From Rhizobium laguerreae (lineage in GTDB: Bacteria; Pseudomonadota; Alphaproteobacteria; Rhizobiales; Rhizobiaceae): DNA of 64,000 nt. Both the position numbers and the translations under genes were made by a program. Under the pieces are notes generated by a model, which was not told the origin of the DNA, searched no databases, and worked only from the letters and a program-made list of their open reading frames with translations. Each line of letters opens with the position of its first letter. Position 1 is the first letter of the stretch. The stretch covers positions 182,541 to 246,540 of the forward strand of contig NZ_MRDM01000010.1 in the NCBI RefSeq assembly GCF_002008165.1. Direction: 5' to 3'. Below, in pieces: positions 38,702 to 47,563 of the stretch.

Positions 38702-39559
38702 ATGACGATGCTCGACCGCCGCCTGCATGCCTACCGTCCTGATCTGGCGGAAGCCGGCCTTGAAGGCAAGGTCGAGGCGTTGCGCTTTGTGAAAGGCGCG
38801 CCGGCACGTGTCGCCGTTCCTGTCGTGGGTTTGCGCCCTGAACCGGACCTGGCCCGCGGCATCGACACGGAACTGCTTCTCGGCGAGGATGTGACAGTTT
38901 TCGATCGCGCCGATGACTGGTGCTGGGTGAAAGCCACCTCGGACGGCTATGTCGGTTATGTAAAGGCAGACGCGCTCTTGGAAGGCCGGCCGGCGCCGAC
39001 CCATATCGTCACCGTCCAGCGCACCTTCCTCTATCCCGAACCGGAACTGCGCATGCCCCACCAGGCGATCCTGTCGATGGGAAGCCGCATTCATGTCGCC
39101 GGTGAGGCGGAAGCGCGCGGCAATCGCTACCTCGTGCTCGAGGACGGAACGGCGATCTTCGCCAAGCACGTCCAGCCGATCGGCGTGCTCGATGGCGCCG
39201 ATTACGTGGAGATCGCCGCCCGTTTCCTGGAAACGCCCTATCTCTGGGGCGGACGTTCCGGCCTCGGCATCGATTGCTCCGGCCTCGTCCAGCTGGCGAT
39301 GCTGATGACGGGCAGAGCTGCGCCACGCGACACCGATATGCAGGCGGCAGGCCTGGGCCAGCCGATCGACCGATCCGAAATCCGCCGTGGCGACCTGGTA
39401 TTCTGGAAGGGTCATGTCGCCGTCTTCGAAAATCCGGAAACCATCCTGCACGCCAACGGCCACAGCATGACGGTGGCGTGCGAGAATTTCGCGGCCGCGG
39501 TCGAGCGCATCGGCTGGCTCTACGAGCAACCGACCGGCTATCGCCGCCCGATCAGTTGA
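38702..39559 (+). CDS. NlpC/P60 family cell-wall hydrolase with SH3-like domains
   Basis: This 285-residue protein has two SH3b-like segments (about 45-85 and 100-150), then an NlpC/P60 peptidase domain. The catalytic Cys is in LGIDCSGLVQLA, the His in WKGHVAVFENP, and the third polar residue near HANGHSM. The layout resembles the YkfC-like gamma-D-Glu-L-diamino acid endopeptidases that process murein peptides. No signal peptide is visible, so it is probably cytoplasmic and acts in recycling. Three near-by ATGs exist; AAAGGA lies 6 nt before 38702. The stop abuts the convergent amidase gene. Confidence 0.87.
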   Translation: MTMLDRRLHAYRPDLAEAGLEGKVEALRFVKGAPARVAVPVVGLRPEPDLARGIDTELLLGEDVTVFDRADDWCWVKATSDGYVGYVKADALLEGRPAPTHIVTVQRTFLYPEPELRMPHQAILSMGSRIHVAGEAEARGNRYLVLEDGTAIFAKHVQPIGVLDGADYVEIAARFLETPYLWGGRSGLGIDCSGLVQLAMLMTGRAAPRDTDMQAAGLGQPIDRSEIRRGDLVFWKGHVAVFENPETILHANGHSMTVACENFAAAVERIGWLYEQPTGYRRPIS

Positions 39560-40951
39560 TCAGCCGATCGGAGGCTGCGGCCAGGATATCACTCCGCCGG
39601 TCCTGTCCTCGAAGGCTTTCGACAGTCTCAGCACCCGCACGTCGTCGAAGCGCGGCCCGACGATCTGCAACCCGATCGGCATGCCTGAGCGGGAGAAACC
39701 GCAGTTGATCGAGGCGGCCGGCTGCTCCGACATGTTCCACGGAACCGTGAAACCGATATGCTCGAACGGCAGGGCCGGATCATTGGTCGGGGATGCCCAT
39801 TCGGCCGGATAGGAGATGATCGGATTGGTCGGCGAAAGCAGGGCGTCGACTTCGGTGAACAGCCGTCCGCAGCTCTTGCGCATCTCGATCGTCTGGTTGA
39901 AGCCTCTGACCGCATCGACGCCGCGGATGTCGGCGCCGCCCTTCGCCCAATCCCTGATATAGGGCAGGATGCTGTCGCGCCTGTTATCGTCGAGATCGGC
40001 GATATCGCCCCAGAGCCGGGACCGCCAGAAATTGTCGAGCCCATCCAGCATCGCGCGTGTCAGCACCGGCTGGACCAATTGAATGGTCGCGCCGGCCGCC
40101 TCGAACTGTTTCGCCGCCGTTTCGACCGCGGCCCTGATCTCGTCGTCCACCGCAAGCCCGCAACCGGCATCGAGCATCAACCCGATCTTCATGCCCGACA
40201 GGTCGATATCGAGATCCATCCAGTTGAAATCGTTCGGCGGCAGGCTGGTGCCGTCGCGCCAGTCCGGCCGTGACAGCGTCGCCATCGAAAAGGCCGCATC
40301 CTCGACGGTGCGCGCCATCGGCCCGACGCAACGCCCGACATAATAGGGATCGGCCGGAATGCGCCCATGGCTCGGTTTGAAGCCGAAGATGCCGGTCCAG
40401 CCGGCGGGAAGGCGCACCGAACCGCCGATATCGGTGCCGATATGCAGTGGTCCGTAACCGGCCGCTGCCGCTGCGGAAGCCCCGGCACTCGATCCGCCGG
40501 GATTCTGCGTGGTGTTCCAGGGATTGCGGCTGAGAGGATGAAAGCTCGAAAGGCCGGAGGACAGCATACCGTAATCGGGGCAGGTGGTCTTGGCGAAGAT
40601 CACCGCGCCGTCTTCCCGCAACCGGGCGGCGGCCGGCGCATCGGCGTCCGCGGGTTTGAGTTCCACTGCCCTGGTGCCTGATGGTACCGGCTGGCCCTTC
40701 GTGGCGATCAATTCCTTCAGCGTCACCGGGATGCCGTCGAGGGGGCCCAGCGTTTCTGCCTTCGCCCAGCGCTCCGTCGACGCTTTCGCCTGGGCGCGCG
40801 CCGATTCCGGATCGTAGAGGTAGAGTGCCGAAATCGACGGCTCCCAGGCGGCGATATGGTCTTCGAGGGCGACCCAGTATTCGAGAGGAGAGAGGCTCTT
40901 ATCGGCGAAGCGCTGCCTGAGTTCGTGGATGGTAAGGTCGGTTTCGGTCAT
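39560..40951 (-). CDS. Amidase (amidase signature family)
   Basis: This 463-residue amidase has the Ser-cisSer-Lys triad in place: K79 in VTLKELIATKG, the cis-Ser near 154 in NPGGSSAGASA, and the nucleophile S178 in IGTDIGGSVRLPAG. It hydrolyses a C-N amide bond of unknown substrate. The ATG at 40951 gives the standard N-terminus; the frame stays open to 41266 through dppC sequence. It is the last gene of the importer unit, 37 bp after the DppC-like gene. Confidence 0.9.
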   Translation of the reverse strand: MTETDLTIHELRQRFADKSLSPLEYWVALEDHIAAWEPSISALYLYDPESARAQAKASTERWAKAETLGPLDGIPVTLKELIATKGQPVPSGTRAVELKPADADAPAAARLREDGAVIFAKTTCPDYGMLSSGLSSFHPLSRNPWNTTQNPGGSSAGASAAAAAGYGPLHIGTDIGGSVRLPAGWTGIFGFKPSHGRIPADPYYVGRCVGPMARTVEDAAFSMATLSRPDWRDGTSLPPNDFNWMDLDIDLSGMKIGLMLDAGCGLAVDDEIRAAVETAAKQFEAAGATIQLVQPVLTRAMLDGLDNFWRSRLWGDIADLDDNRRDSILPYIRDWAKGGADIRGVDAVRGFNQTIEMRKSCGRLFTEVDALLSPTNPIISYPAEWASPTNDPALPFEHIGFTVPWNMSEQPAASINCGFSRSGMPIGLQIVGPRFDDVRVLRLSKAFEDRTGGVISWPQPPIG

Positions 40952-40988
40952 GGGATGGTCTTTCGGGCTTTTTCGTCTTGGGAGGACA

Positions 40989-41852
40989 TCAGCGGCTCGC
41001 CTCGCGCGGGTCGAGCAGATCGCGCAAACCGTCGCCGAGCATGTTGAAGCCGAAGACGGTGAGCGCGATGGCAAGGCCGGGCAGGATCGCCAGCCAGGGG
41101 GCGAGCGCCAGATAGGTTTGCGCATCGGCAAGCATCCGGCCCCAGGTCGGCGCCGGCGGCGCCATGCCGAGCCCGAGGAAGCTGAGACCCGCTTCGGTGA
41201 GGATCGCCAGCCCCAGCTGGATCGCGCCATGCACGATGATCTGGCTGATGATATTCGGCAGCACATGGCGCAGCGAAATGGTTAGGCGGGTATTGCCGAT
41301 GGCGCGCGCCGCCGTCACATAGTCGCGGCTCCAGGCCTGCAGCGAGGTCGCAAGCGTCACCCGGGCAAAGACCGGGATCATGAAGACGGCGATCGCGGTG
41401 ATCGCAGTGAACCGCCCTGGCCCGAGAAAAGCGCCAAGCACCATGGCCGACAGGATCGGCGGCAACGCAAAGATGACGTCGCAGATGCGCATCAGCAACG
41501 CCTCGAAAGGACCGCGGATCGCCGCCGCCGAAATGCCTGATATCGAGCCGAGCGTCCCGCCGATCGCAACCGCTGTGATGGCGATCGACAGTGAATTCCA
41601 GCATCCCGCCATCAGCATCGAAAGCACATCGCGGCCGAACTGGTCCGTGCCAAGCAGGCCGAAGGCGAGCGGCGGCTGCAATTTATGGATGATCTGCATT
41701 TTTGCTGGCGGCAGCGGCGTCCAGACGAGCGACAGCAGCGCCACGGCGACCAGCAGGCCGATGATGACGGCCCCTGCAATCAGGTTCATTCGCCGGCTAA
41801 GTCTAAAGACCCGGCGGCGGCTGGTGATGGCGGTGGACACGATCGGTGCCAT
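40989..41852 (-). CDS. DppC-like ABC transporter permease
   Basis: This 287-residue permease of a dipeptide/oligopeptide/nickel-type importer has the HLLGTD-like motif as FGLLGTDQFGRDVLSMLMAG. The EAA loop is YVTAARAIGNTRLTISLRHVLPN, followed by LTEAGLSFLGLGMAPPAPTWG. It has about six membrane helices. It follows the DppB-like gene by 3 bp. No ATPase gene accompanies the two permeases. Confidence 0.9.
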   Translation of the reverse strand: MAPIVSTAITSRRRVFRLSRRMNLIAGAVIIGLLVAVALLSLVWTPLPPAKMQIIHKLQPPLAFGLLGTDQFGRDVLSMLMAGCWNSLSIAITAVAIGGTLGSISGISAAAIRGPFEALLMRICDVIFALPPILSAMVLGAFLGPGRFTAITAIAVFMIPVFARVTLATSLQAWSRDYVTAARAIGNTRLTISLRHVLPNIISQIIVHGAIQLGLAILTEAGLSFLGLGMAPPAPTWGRMLADAQTYLALAPWLAILPGLAIALTVFGFNMLGDGLRDLLDPREASR

Positions 41853-41855
41853 GCG

Positions 41856-42803
41856 TCAGGCCGCCTTTCTCATCCTGGGATCGATCGCCAGGTAGGAGAG
41901 ATCGACGATGAAATTCATCACAATGACCAGGCCTGCGAAGAACAGCACGACATCCTGCATGACGATGATGTCGCGCTGAGAGAGCGCCTGAAGGGCGAGC
42001 CGTCCGAGCCCGGGCAGGTTGAAGACGTTTTCCACCAGCACCGCGCCGGCGACGAGAAAGGTTAATTGCAGCCCGATCATCGTCAGGATCGGGATCGACG
42101 CATTCGGCACGATATGGCGCCACAGCACCGCACCGCGTGACAGCCCCTTGGCGACCGCGGTGCGGGCAAAATCCTCATGCATCGTGTCAAGCACCGCCGA
42201 GCGCGCGACCCGCGTCAACACGCCCGCCTGCGGCATCGCCAGCGCGACGGCGGGCATAATCAGCGCCTGCAATGCCGGCGTGAGGCCGGCGTTCCAGCCC
42301 GGGAAACCGCCGGCCGGCATCAGCCCGAGCATCGTCGAAAACAGGATGATCAACAGCAGCGCCACCCAGAAGGCGGGCACGGCGATGCTGATCTGCGAAA
42401 ACAGCGTCGCGATGACGTCGAAGACACCGCCGCGGCGCGAGGCGGCCAGCACGCCGAGCGGCAGGGCAATCGCCACCGAAAGCACGATCGCCATCAGCGC
42501 CAGTGGCAGCGTTACCGCCAGCCGCTCGACGATCAACCCCGCGACCGGTACGCCATAGGTCAGGGAATTGCCGAGATCGCCGGAGAACACGCCGGCCAAC
42601 CATTGCCCGTAGCGCAGCAACAGCGGCTGGTCGAGGCCGAGACTGTGACGGAGCGCTGCAAGCGTTTCCGGTGTTGCCGAGGTGCCGAGCATGATCGAGG
42701 CGGGATCGCCGGGCAGAAGGTCCATGACGGCGAAGATCAGCAGCGAGACAACGACCAGCGTGACGATGAGACCGGCGAAGCGGCGGGCGAGGAGTGGGAT
42801 CAT
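41856..42803 (-). CDS. DppB-like ABC transporter permease
   Basis: This 315-residue permease begins with MIPLLARRFAGLIVTLVVVSLLIFAVMDLLPGDPA-type sequence, the classic DppB N-terminus with the PGDP motif. The EAA loop is FARTAVAKGLSRGAVLWRHIVPNA, then FNLPGLGRLALQALSQRD. The frame also allows a GTG at 42812. I preferred the ATG at 42803 because it opens directly on the conserved segment, although neither start has a good ribosome site. It pairs with the DppC-like gene. Confidence 0.9.
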   Translation of the reverse strand: MIPLLARRFAGLIVTLVVVSLLIFAVMDLLPGDPASIMLGTSATPETLAALRHSLGLDQPLLLRYGQWLAGVFSGDLGNSLTYGVPVAGLIVERLAVTLPLALMAIVLSVAIALPLGVLAASRRGGVFDVIATLFSQISIAVPAFWVALLLIILFSTMLGLMPAGGFPGWNAGLTPALQALIMPAVALAMPQAGVLTRVARSAVLDTMHEDFARTAVAKGLSRGAVLWRHIVPNASIPILTMIGLQLTFLVAGAVLVENVFNLPGLGRLALQALSQRDIIVMQDVVLFFAGLVIVMNFIVDLSYLAIDPRMRKAA

Positions 42804-42912
42804 GCGTGCCACGCTTTCGATGTGGCGCGGGGGTTGCGACCGGCATTGAGCGTTTCGCTATGCGGCTTCCCTTCGCTCATTCCATGCCTCTCAATCCGCC
42901 CGAACCCGCCGC

Positions 42913-44439
42913 CTACTCGTCCCAGGAAACACCAGACAGCACGTTGGAAGGGATCGGCTCGTTCTCCCACAGGCCCTTCAGCTTTTTGTCCCAGACGCCG
43001 AGTTTCGGCATGACGAAGAGGTAGAGCGCCGGCACGTCCTCGGCGAGGATCTTCTGCGCTTCGCCATAGATCGCATTCTGCGTGGCAGGATCGACGGTCT
43101 CCTGGACCTTCTTCATCAGTGCGTTGAAAGCAGGGTTCTTATAGTTGAAATAATAGGGATCGCGCGCGTAGATATCGATGTCGAGCGGTTCGGCATGGGC
43201 AACGATCGTCATGTCGAAATTGCGGTCCTTCATGATGTCCTGGACCCATTTCGCCGGAAATTCGGTCGGCTCGATATTCATCGTCACGCCGATTTCGGCA
43301 AACATCGCCTGCATCACCTGGGCACTGCGCGGCGCATAGGCCATCTGCGGCGATTTGATCGTAAAGGTAAAGCCGTTGGGGTAGCCGGCTTCGGCAAGCA
43401 ACGCCTTCGCCTTCTCGACGTCGTAGGGCAGCACGCCTGTCATGTCCCGATAGCCCGGATCGTTCGGCGTGTAGTGGCTGCCGATCGGTGTGCCGAGGCC
43501 GGACCATGCGCCGTCGATTACCGTCTTGCGGTCGATCGCCATCATCAGCGCCTGGCGGACGCGTTTGTCGTCGAATGGCTTCTTGGCAGTGTTCATGCCG
43601 GCAACGACCTTGAGTTCGGTATTGCCGATCCTGGTGACGAGCCTTGCATCGCCGTCGAAGGAACTCATCAGCTCCGGTGCGGCAAATTCCGGAAAGGCGT
43701 CGAGATCGCCGGATTTCAGCGCAGCCGCCTGCGCCTGCGGATCGGCGATGAAGCGGAAGGTCACCTTGTCGAGCTTGGCAGCCGCATCCTTGTTCCAGTA
43801 ATCGGCATTCCTGGCGAGTTCGACCTTGTCGCCCTTCGCCCAGCTGGCGAATTTGAACGGGCCGGTCCCCACTGGCGTCGTCTTGCCGTCGGCAGCCGTC
43901 TTCGGTGCGACCATCACCGAGGCCGGCCAGCCGAGCCAGTAGATCAGGCTGCCGGTCGGGGCCGAGAGATGCAGCACCAGCGTTTCGGCATCGGGCGTAT
44001 CGATCGAGGCGATTGAGGCGAAGAAGCGCTTCTGCGGATTGACCGATTCCGCGCCGCGGGCGCGGTCGAGCGAAAACTTGGCGCTCGCGGCATCGAAGGC
44101 CTCGCCATCATGGAATTTGACGCCGGTCTGCAGCTTGAACGTATAGGTCAGGCCATCGGCAGAGATCTCCCAGCTTTTTGCCAGCTGCGGCTGGATCTTA
44201 CCGGCCTGGTCGATCGTCACCAAGCCCTCGAACACGTTTTGCCAGGTCACCTGGCCGATTGCGACGGGTGCCGCGATCGTCGGGTCGAGACCGGTCGGCT
44301 CGACGCTCATGCCGAGATTGAGCGTGGTCTTCGCCGCCTCGGCCGGCGTCATCGCCGTTATCACCAGGCCGGCCGAAAGTGCGGCACCCAGGGAAAGCCG
44401 CCGGACGAAACGCGAAGGCGCAAACGAAAGCTTGATCAT
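42913..44439 (-). CDS. Family 5 extracellular solute-binding protein
   Basis: This roughly 508-residue periplasmic binding protein has a signal peptide (twin Arg FVRRLSLGAALSAGLVITAM, ending AEA). The family 5 core includes NLGMSVEPTGLDPTIAAPVAIGQV, FHDGEAFDAASAKFSLDRA and PVGTGPFKFASW. Two adjacent ATGs (44442, 44439) are preceded by AGGGGAC; the second has better spacing. The amidase and the P1 peptidase nearby suggest a small amide or peptide ligand. That is inference. Confidence 0.9.
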   Translation of the reverse strand: MIKLSFAPSRFVRRLSLGAALSAGLVITAMTPAEAAKTTLNLGMSVEPTGLDPTIAAPVAIGQVTWQNVFEGLVTIDQAGKIQPQLAKSWEISADGLTYTFKLQTGVKFHDGEAFDAASAKFSLDRARGAESVNPQKRFFASIASIDTPDAETLVLHLSAPTGSLIYWLGWPASVMVAPKTAADGKTTPVGTGPFKFASWAKGDKVELARNADYWNKDAAAKLDKVTFRFIADPQAQAAALKSGDLDAFPEFAAPELMSSFDGDARLVTRIGNTELKVVAGMNTAKKPFDDKRVRQALMMAIDRKTVIDGAWSGLGTPIGSHYTPNDPGYRDMTGVLPYDVEKAKALLAEAGYPNGFTFTIKSPQMAYAPRSAQVMQAMFAEIGVTMNIEPTEFPAKWVQDIMKDRNFDMTIVAHAEPLDIDIYARDPYYFNYKNPAFNALMKKVQETVDPATQNAIYGEAQKILAEDVPALYLFVMPKLGVWDKKLKGLWENEPIPSNVLSGVSWDE

Positions 44440-44490
44440 CATGTCCCCTGTCTGGCCATGCTCGATGGCGAAGGCCTTTTGCGAATAAAG

Positions 44491-44555
44491 TGGCACTATG
44501 CCAGTGCACACACAATGACGATTTTGTGTGCTCAGTGTAGCCAAAAAAGCTACAC
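44491..44555. promoter_or_regulatory. Cluster of three inverted repeats between LysR and binding-protein genes
   Basis: TGGCA-CTA-TGCCA (44491-44503), CACACAA-N8-TTGTGTG (44509-44530) and GTGTAGC-N7-GCTACAC (44535-44555) lie in the 148-bp gap before the binding-protein gene. The second has an interrupted dyad of LysR-site size. The adjacent regulator may act here. Confidence 0.45.
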
Positions 44556-44587
44556 CGTAAATCCGCGGGCAATGCAAGCTCGAAGCG

Positions 44588-45508
44588 TCAGTCTTTCGTA
44601 TCGGTCCGACGGCTCGTGCGCTCGCGCATGAACCTCTCGATGAAGTCGAGCAGTTTCGTCGCGGCGAAGGACAGCTGCCGGTCCGGCGCGACGCAGAGAT
44701 CGACATGGGTGCGAATGCCGGTCTTGCCGGCCAGCGGAATGGCAAGGAGCTGACCCGCTTCGATCTCGCGGCGGACGGTCAGCGCTGGCAGCAGCGTGAC
44801 CGCAGCTCCGCTGAGCACGAGTTCCTTCAGCATTTCGAGCGAGCTGGTGACGAAGACCGGATCGAGGCTCAACCCCTCCTTCTCGAACAGCGCGTCGAAA
44901 GCCTGGCGGAAGCCGAAGGATTGATCCGGCAGCGCCAATGCGTAGTCGGCGAGCGTCCTCAGCGGGATCTCGGAAAGTGCTGCGGCCGGATGCTGCGGCG
45001 TGGCGATGAGATCATAGCCGATCTCGGAGCGCAGCCGCACCTTGGTGCCGGACATCGGTGGCGCAAAAAGCGTCACCGCAATATCCGCCTCGGCGCTGTT
45101 GACGGCATCGACCGCCTGCCGCGCGCTGGTGATCGTCACGTTAAAACGCAGTTTTGGATATTTCAGGCTGAATTCGGCAAGCGCAGGCGCCAACAGATTG
45201 GCGACGGTGGCGCCATTGGCATAGATGCTGACACGGCCGCGCTGCAGGCCCTTCAGGTCTTCGATCAACTGCTGCACATGATCGAGCTCGCGCAGCGTCC
45301 GGCCGGCGCGGGCGGCAAGCAGCTCGCCGGCGGCCGTCAGCTTGACGCCGCGGGCGCTGCGTTCGACGAGCGGCGCGCCGAAATGATATTCGAGGTTCTC
45401 GATCTGCCGACTGATCGCCGTCGGCGCGACATTGAGGTTCTCGGCCGCCTGGCGCATCGAATTGGTCCTGACCAGCTCGTCGAAATACATCAGCGCCCGG
45501 ATCTGCAT
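44588..45508 (-). CDS. LysR-family transcriptional regulator
   Basis: This 306-residue regulator has the N-terminal helix-turn-helix YFDELVRTNSMRQAAENLNVAPTAISRQIENLE and an effector-binding domain from about residue 90. A dyad that could be its site lies between it and the binding-protein gene. Unusually for LysR control, it is transcribed in the same direction as the importer genes, not divergently. It is most likely the local regulator of the uptake module. Confidence 0.9.
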   Translation of the reverse strand: MQIRALMYFDELVRTNSMRQAAENLNVAPTAISRQIENLEYHFGAPLVERSARGVKLTAAGELLAARAGRTLRELDHVQQLIEDLKGLQRGRVSIYANGATVANLLAPALAEFSLKYPKLRFNVTITSARQAVDAVNSAEADIAVTLFAPPMSGTKVRLRSEIGYDLIATPQHPAAALSEIPLRTLADYALALPDQSFGFRQAFDALFEKEGLSLDPVFVTSSLEMLKELVLSGAAVTLLPALTVRREIEAGQLLAIPLAGKTGIRTHVDLCVAPDRQLSFAATKLLDFIERFMRERTSRRTDTKD

Positions 45509-45558
45509 TCACGTCTCTCCGCCATTCGGCACGTTGTGGGGTCCGGTTCCTACCCTAA

Positions 45559-45602
45559 TGCATGTCGCCCAAAAGTGCGCAGCGGTTTGGGCGACAGGCA
45601 TA
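45559..45602. repeat. Palindromic element between LysR and P1 peptidase genes
   Basis: TGTCGCCCAAA pairs with TTTGGGCGACA around AGTGCGCAGCGG, with flanking ATGC...GCAT. The stem differs from the elements at 31234, 35678 and 56892, but the core is the same. Confidence 0.7.
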
Positions 45603-45618
45603 AAAACAAAGATCTCAA

Positions 45619-46614
45619 TCAACGACCATTCGGATAGCGGTCGCGCCATGCCTTTTGCGCGCCCTCGACCGGAAGGGCGGTCGCCGCGTAGACGCCACGG
45701 GCGATTGCCCGCGCCATGACGATGGTCGCAAGGTGGCAAAGCTCCATCAGGCTTGCCATGTCGTCTCTTCGATACCTAGCCGTCGAAGCGGCAAAGACGG
45801 TATCGCCGTCGAGCGGCAGGTGCGCCGGCAGCAGTGCCCTGGCAAGGCCGTCATGGCCGGCAAGCGATAGCCGGTGCGCCTCGGCCTTCGTCAGCTGCGC
45901 ATCGGTCACCACTGCGCCGATCGTCGTTGCCGGCGTGTTCATGCCCTTGAGCCGCATCCGATGGTCGGCCACCGCAGGCATGCCGAGCCCGCCGAATTCC
46001 GCATCTTTTTCAAAGGGTGCCGCCCAGAAATGTGGCCCGTCGCCGATCGTTGCCGAACCGAGCGCATTGACGGCGACGATCGCCGCGATGCGATGCCCGG
46101 CGCTGCTGACGGCGCTGGCAGAGCCGAGCCCGCCCTTGACGGTGGCCGTCGTCGCTCCCGTCCCGGCACCTGTCGTGCCGAGCGCGAATGTGCCCTTGGC
46201 CGCAGCCTGCAGTGCCGTATAACCCATGTCGCGATAGGGCGAGTGAAGGCCCCAATCCTTGTCGCCGCCGTTCAGCAGGTCCATCAGGATCGCCTGCGGC
46301 ACGATCGGAATGCGCACCGACCCGACGGCAAAGCCGCGGCCGAGTTCGCGCAGGCCCGCCTGCACGCCGCCGGCGGCATCCAGCCCGAAAGCCGAGCCGC
46401 CGGAAAGCACGAAGGCATCCACGGCATTGACGGTCATCGACGGATCGAGCAGGCCGGTGTCGCGCCCGCCGGGCGCACCGCCGAGCACCGTGCCGGATGC
46501 GACGGCCGGTTCGTCGAAGACGATGACCGTGACGCCGGAACCGAGCGCAAGGTCGGTTGCATGGCCGACGGAAACGCCTTCGATGTCGGTGATGAGGTTC
46601 AGAAGATCGGGCAA
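45619..46614 (-). CDS. P1 family (DmpA-type, S58) peptidase
   Basis: This 331-residue protein is of the DmpA/BapA fold, whose members are self-processing N-terminal nucleophile aminopeptidases or amidases. Visible segments are ITDIEGVSVGHATD at the N-terminus, GGAPGGRDTGLLDP, SGGSAFGLDAAGGV and TVKGGLGSASAV near residue 158, where cleavage before a Ser/Thr could occur. Some members hydrolyse D-aminoacyl or beta-aminoacyl peptides. Together with the amidase and importer it suggests use of unusual amides. The link is by neighbourhood only, as a palindromic element separates it from the lysR gene. Confidence 0.85.
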   Translation of the reverse strand: MPDLLNLITDIEGVSVGHATDLALGSGVTVIVFDEPAVASGTVLGGAPGGRDTGLLDPSMTVNAVDAFVLSGGSAFGLDAAGGVQAGLRELGRGFAVGSVRIPIVPQAILMDLLNGGDKDWGLHSPYRDMGYTALQAAAKGTFALGTTGAGTGATTATVKGGLGSASAVSSAGHRIAAIVAVNALGSATIGDGPHFWAAPFEKDAEFGGLGMPAVADHRMRLKGMNTPATTIGAVVTDAQLTKAEAHRLSLAGHDGLARALLPAHLPLDGDTVFAASTARYRRDDMASLMELCHLATIVMARAIARGVYAATALPVEGAQKAWRDRYPNGR

Positions 46615-46655
46615 GGGCGGATCCTTATCACGGAAAGGCGGCCGGTAGGACTGTA

Positions 46656-46760
46656 CTGCATAATTCCTTAAATCGGAATCGATTTAAGGATAAAATTATG
46701 CAGCAATTCAAAGTGTTACAGCGTCCTTTGCGCGTCTGATAAAGACGCGCGGCGCTGTAA
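46656..46760. repeat. RIME-like two-hairpin intergenic element, copy 2 (inverted)
   Basis: 46696-46760 is the reverse complement of 23694-23758 with two mismatches. The second hairpin here is TGCATAATTCCTTAAATC...GATTTAAGGA...ATTATGCA. It differs in sequence from copy 1 but still pairs. Confidence 0.8.
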
Positions 46761-46767
46761 TGCCCTC

Positions 46768-46803
46768 AAAAAACAAGACCGGCCCCATTTGGCGGGACCG
46801 GTC
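46768..46803 (-). terminator. Intrinsic terminator of the small minus-strand gene
   Basis: On the minus strand GACCGGTCCC pairs with GGGGCCGGTC (one bulge) and TTGTTTTTT follows. It is 45 bp after the stop of the 64-residue gene. Confidence 0.8.
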
Positions 46804-46847
46804 GGACATCGGGAAAAGCCGTGAATTCTAATCGCGGCGTCATGCCC

Positions 46848-47042
46848 TCAGGCATGAAGCGGCTTCGGATGACGGCGGGTCATCAGGTCATGGATGGCCA
46901 GCCGCACCTCGTCCGGCGAGCCGAAACGCTGCTCGTCGAGGTCGTGGACATGAAATTTCACGGCGATGAACTTCAGCCGGTCTTCATCGGGAATGACGAT
47001 CCCGACGGGAACGCCTGCATATTCGATAACTTGCTTCTTCAT
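46848..47042 (-). CDS. Small conserved hypothetical protein
   Basis: This 64-residue protein starts MKKQVIEYAGVPVGIVIPDED and continues with an acidic/basic stretch rich in His and Asp (FHVHDLDEQRFGSPDEVRLAIHDLM). AGGAG sits about 9 nt before the ATG at 47042. The frame is open to 47123, but that part reads through untranslated leader. It has its own terminator, which supports a real gene. No family recognised and no membrane segment. It stands between a repeat and a gene-poor gap. Confidence 0.7.
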   Translation of the reverse strand: MKKQVIEYAGVPVGIVIPDEDRLKFIAVKFHVHDLDEQRFGSPDEVRLAIHDLMTRRHPKPLHA

Positions 47043-47563
47043 AGATAGAACTCCTGCCGCACGATATGCGCAGCCATGGCGAATTGACTTGTCTGGTACC
47101 GTTGAAAGGAGGACGAACGTCACATTCGACAGTTCGGGCGGGAGAGGGCGCCCGGACGGTCATTGCCAAGCACAGATCGCCCAAGGAGATCAGCGAGAAT
47201 ATCGATGTCTATCATGCTCGTTCCTTGTGTTGGCGTTGCACTTGAGTGGTCCCGGTAGAGCCCGGGGCCGGTGAAGGCTGTCTTCGATAATCCACTAACT
47301 TGGTAGAGATTACCAGACAGCCTGTCAGAAACATATTCCGAAACGTGTCAAAATATCGACGATTCGAAAAAATTCATTCCGTCACAGCCCGAACTTACAG
47401 AATGAAACATATCAGCTCTTCGTTAAATTCGCATGACAGAATCGGAAGTTCGATCGATCACAGCGGCAGACATAGGAAGCCTTGCTGTATCAGGCAATGG
47501 CCGTTTCATTAAAAATCGACATGCCTCGAAATGACCGATTTGGTTAATGCTGGAAGCCCTGTG
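47043..47563. other. 521-bp gene-poor gap
   Basis: The stretch from about 47290 onward is lower in G+C than its surroundings and has no supported gene. A 31-codon frame on the minus strand (47120-47215) begins MIDIDILADLLG but has no other support. The small gene's promoter must lie here; nothing else was identified. Confidence 0.4.

Noticed and set aside
44491..44512. TGGCAC as a sigma-54 -24 element before the binding-protein gene
   Set aside because: No TTGC follows at the required spacing. The bases form a TGGCA/TGCCA dyad instead.
47120..47215. 31-codon minus-strand frame starting MIDIDILADLLG
   Set aside because: Too short, with no homology I can recognise. It may be an upstream peptide of the small gene at 46848, but nothing supports that.
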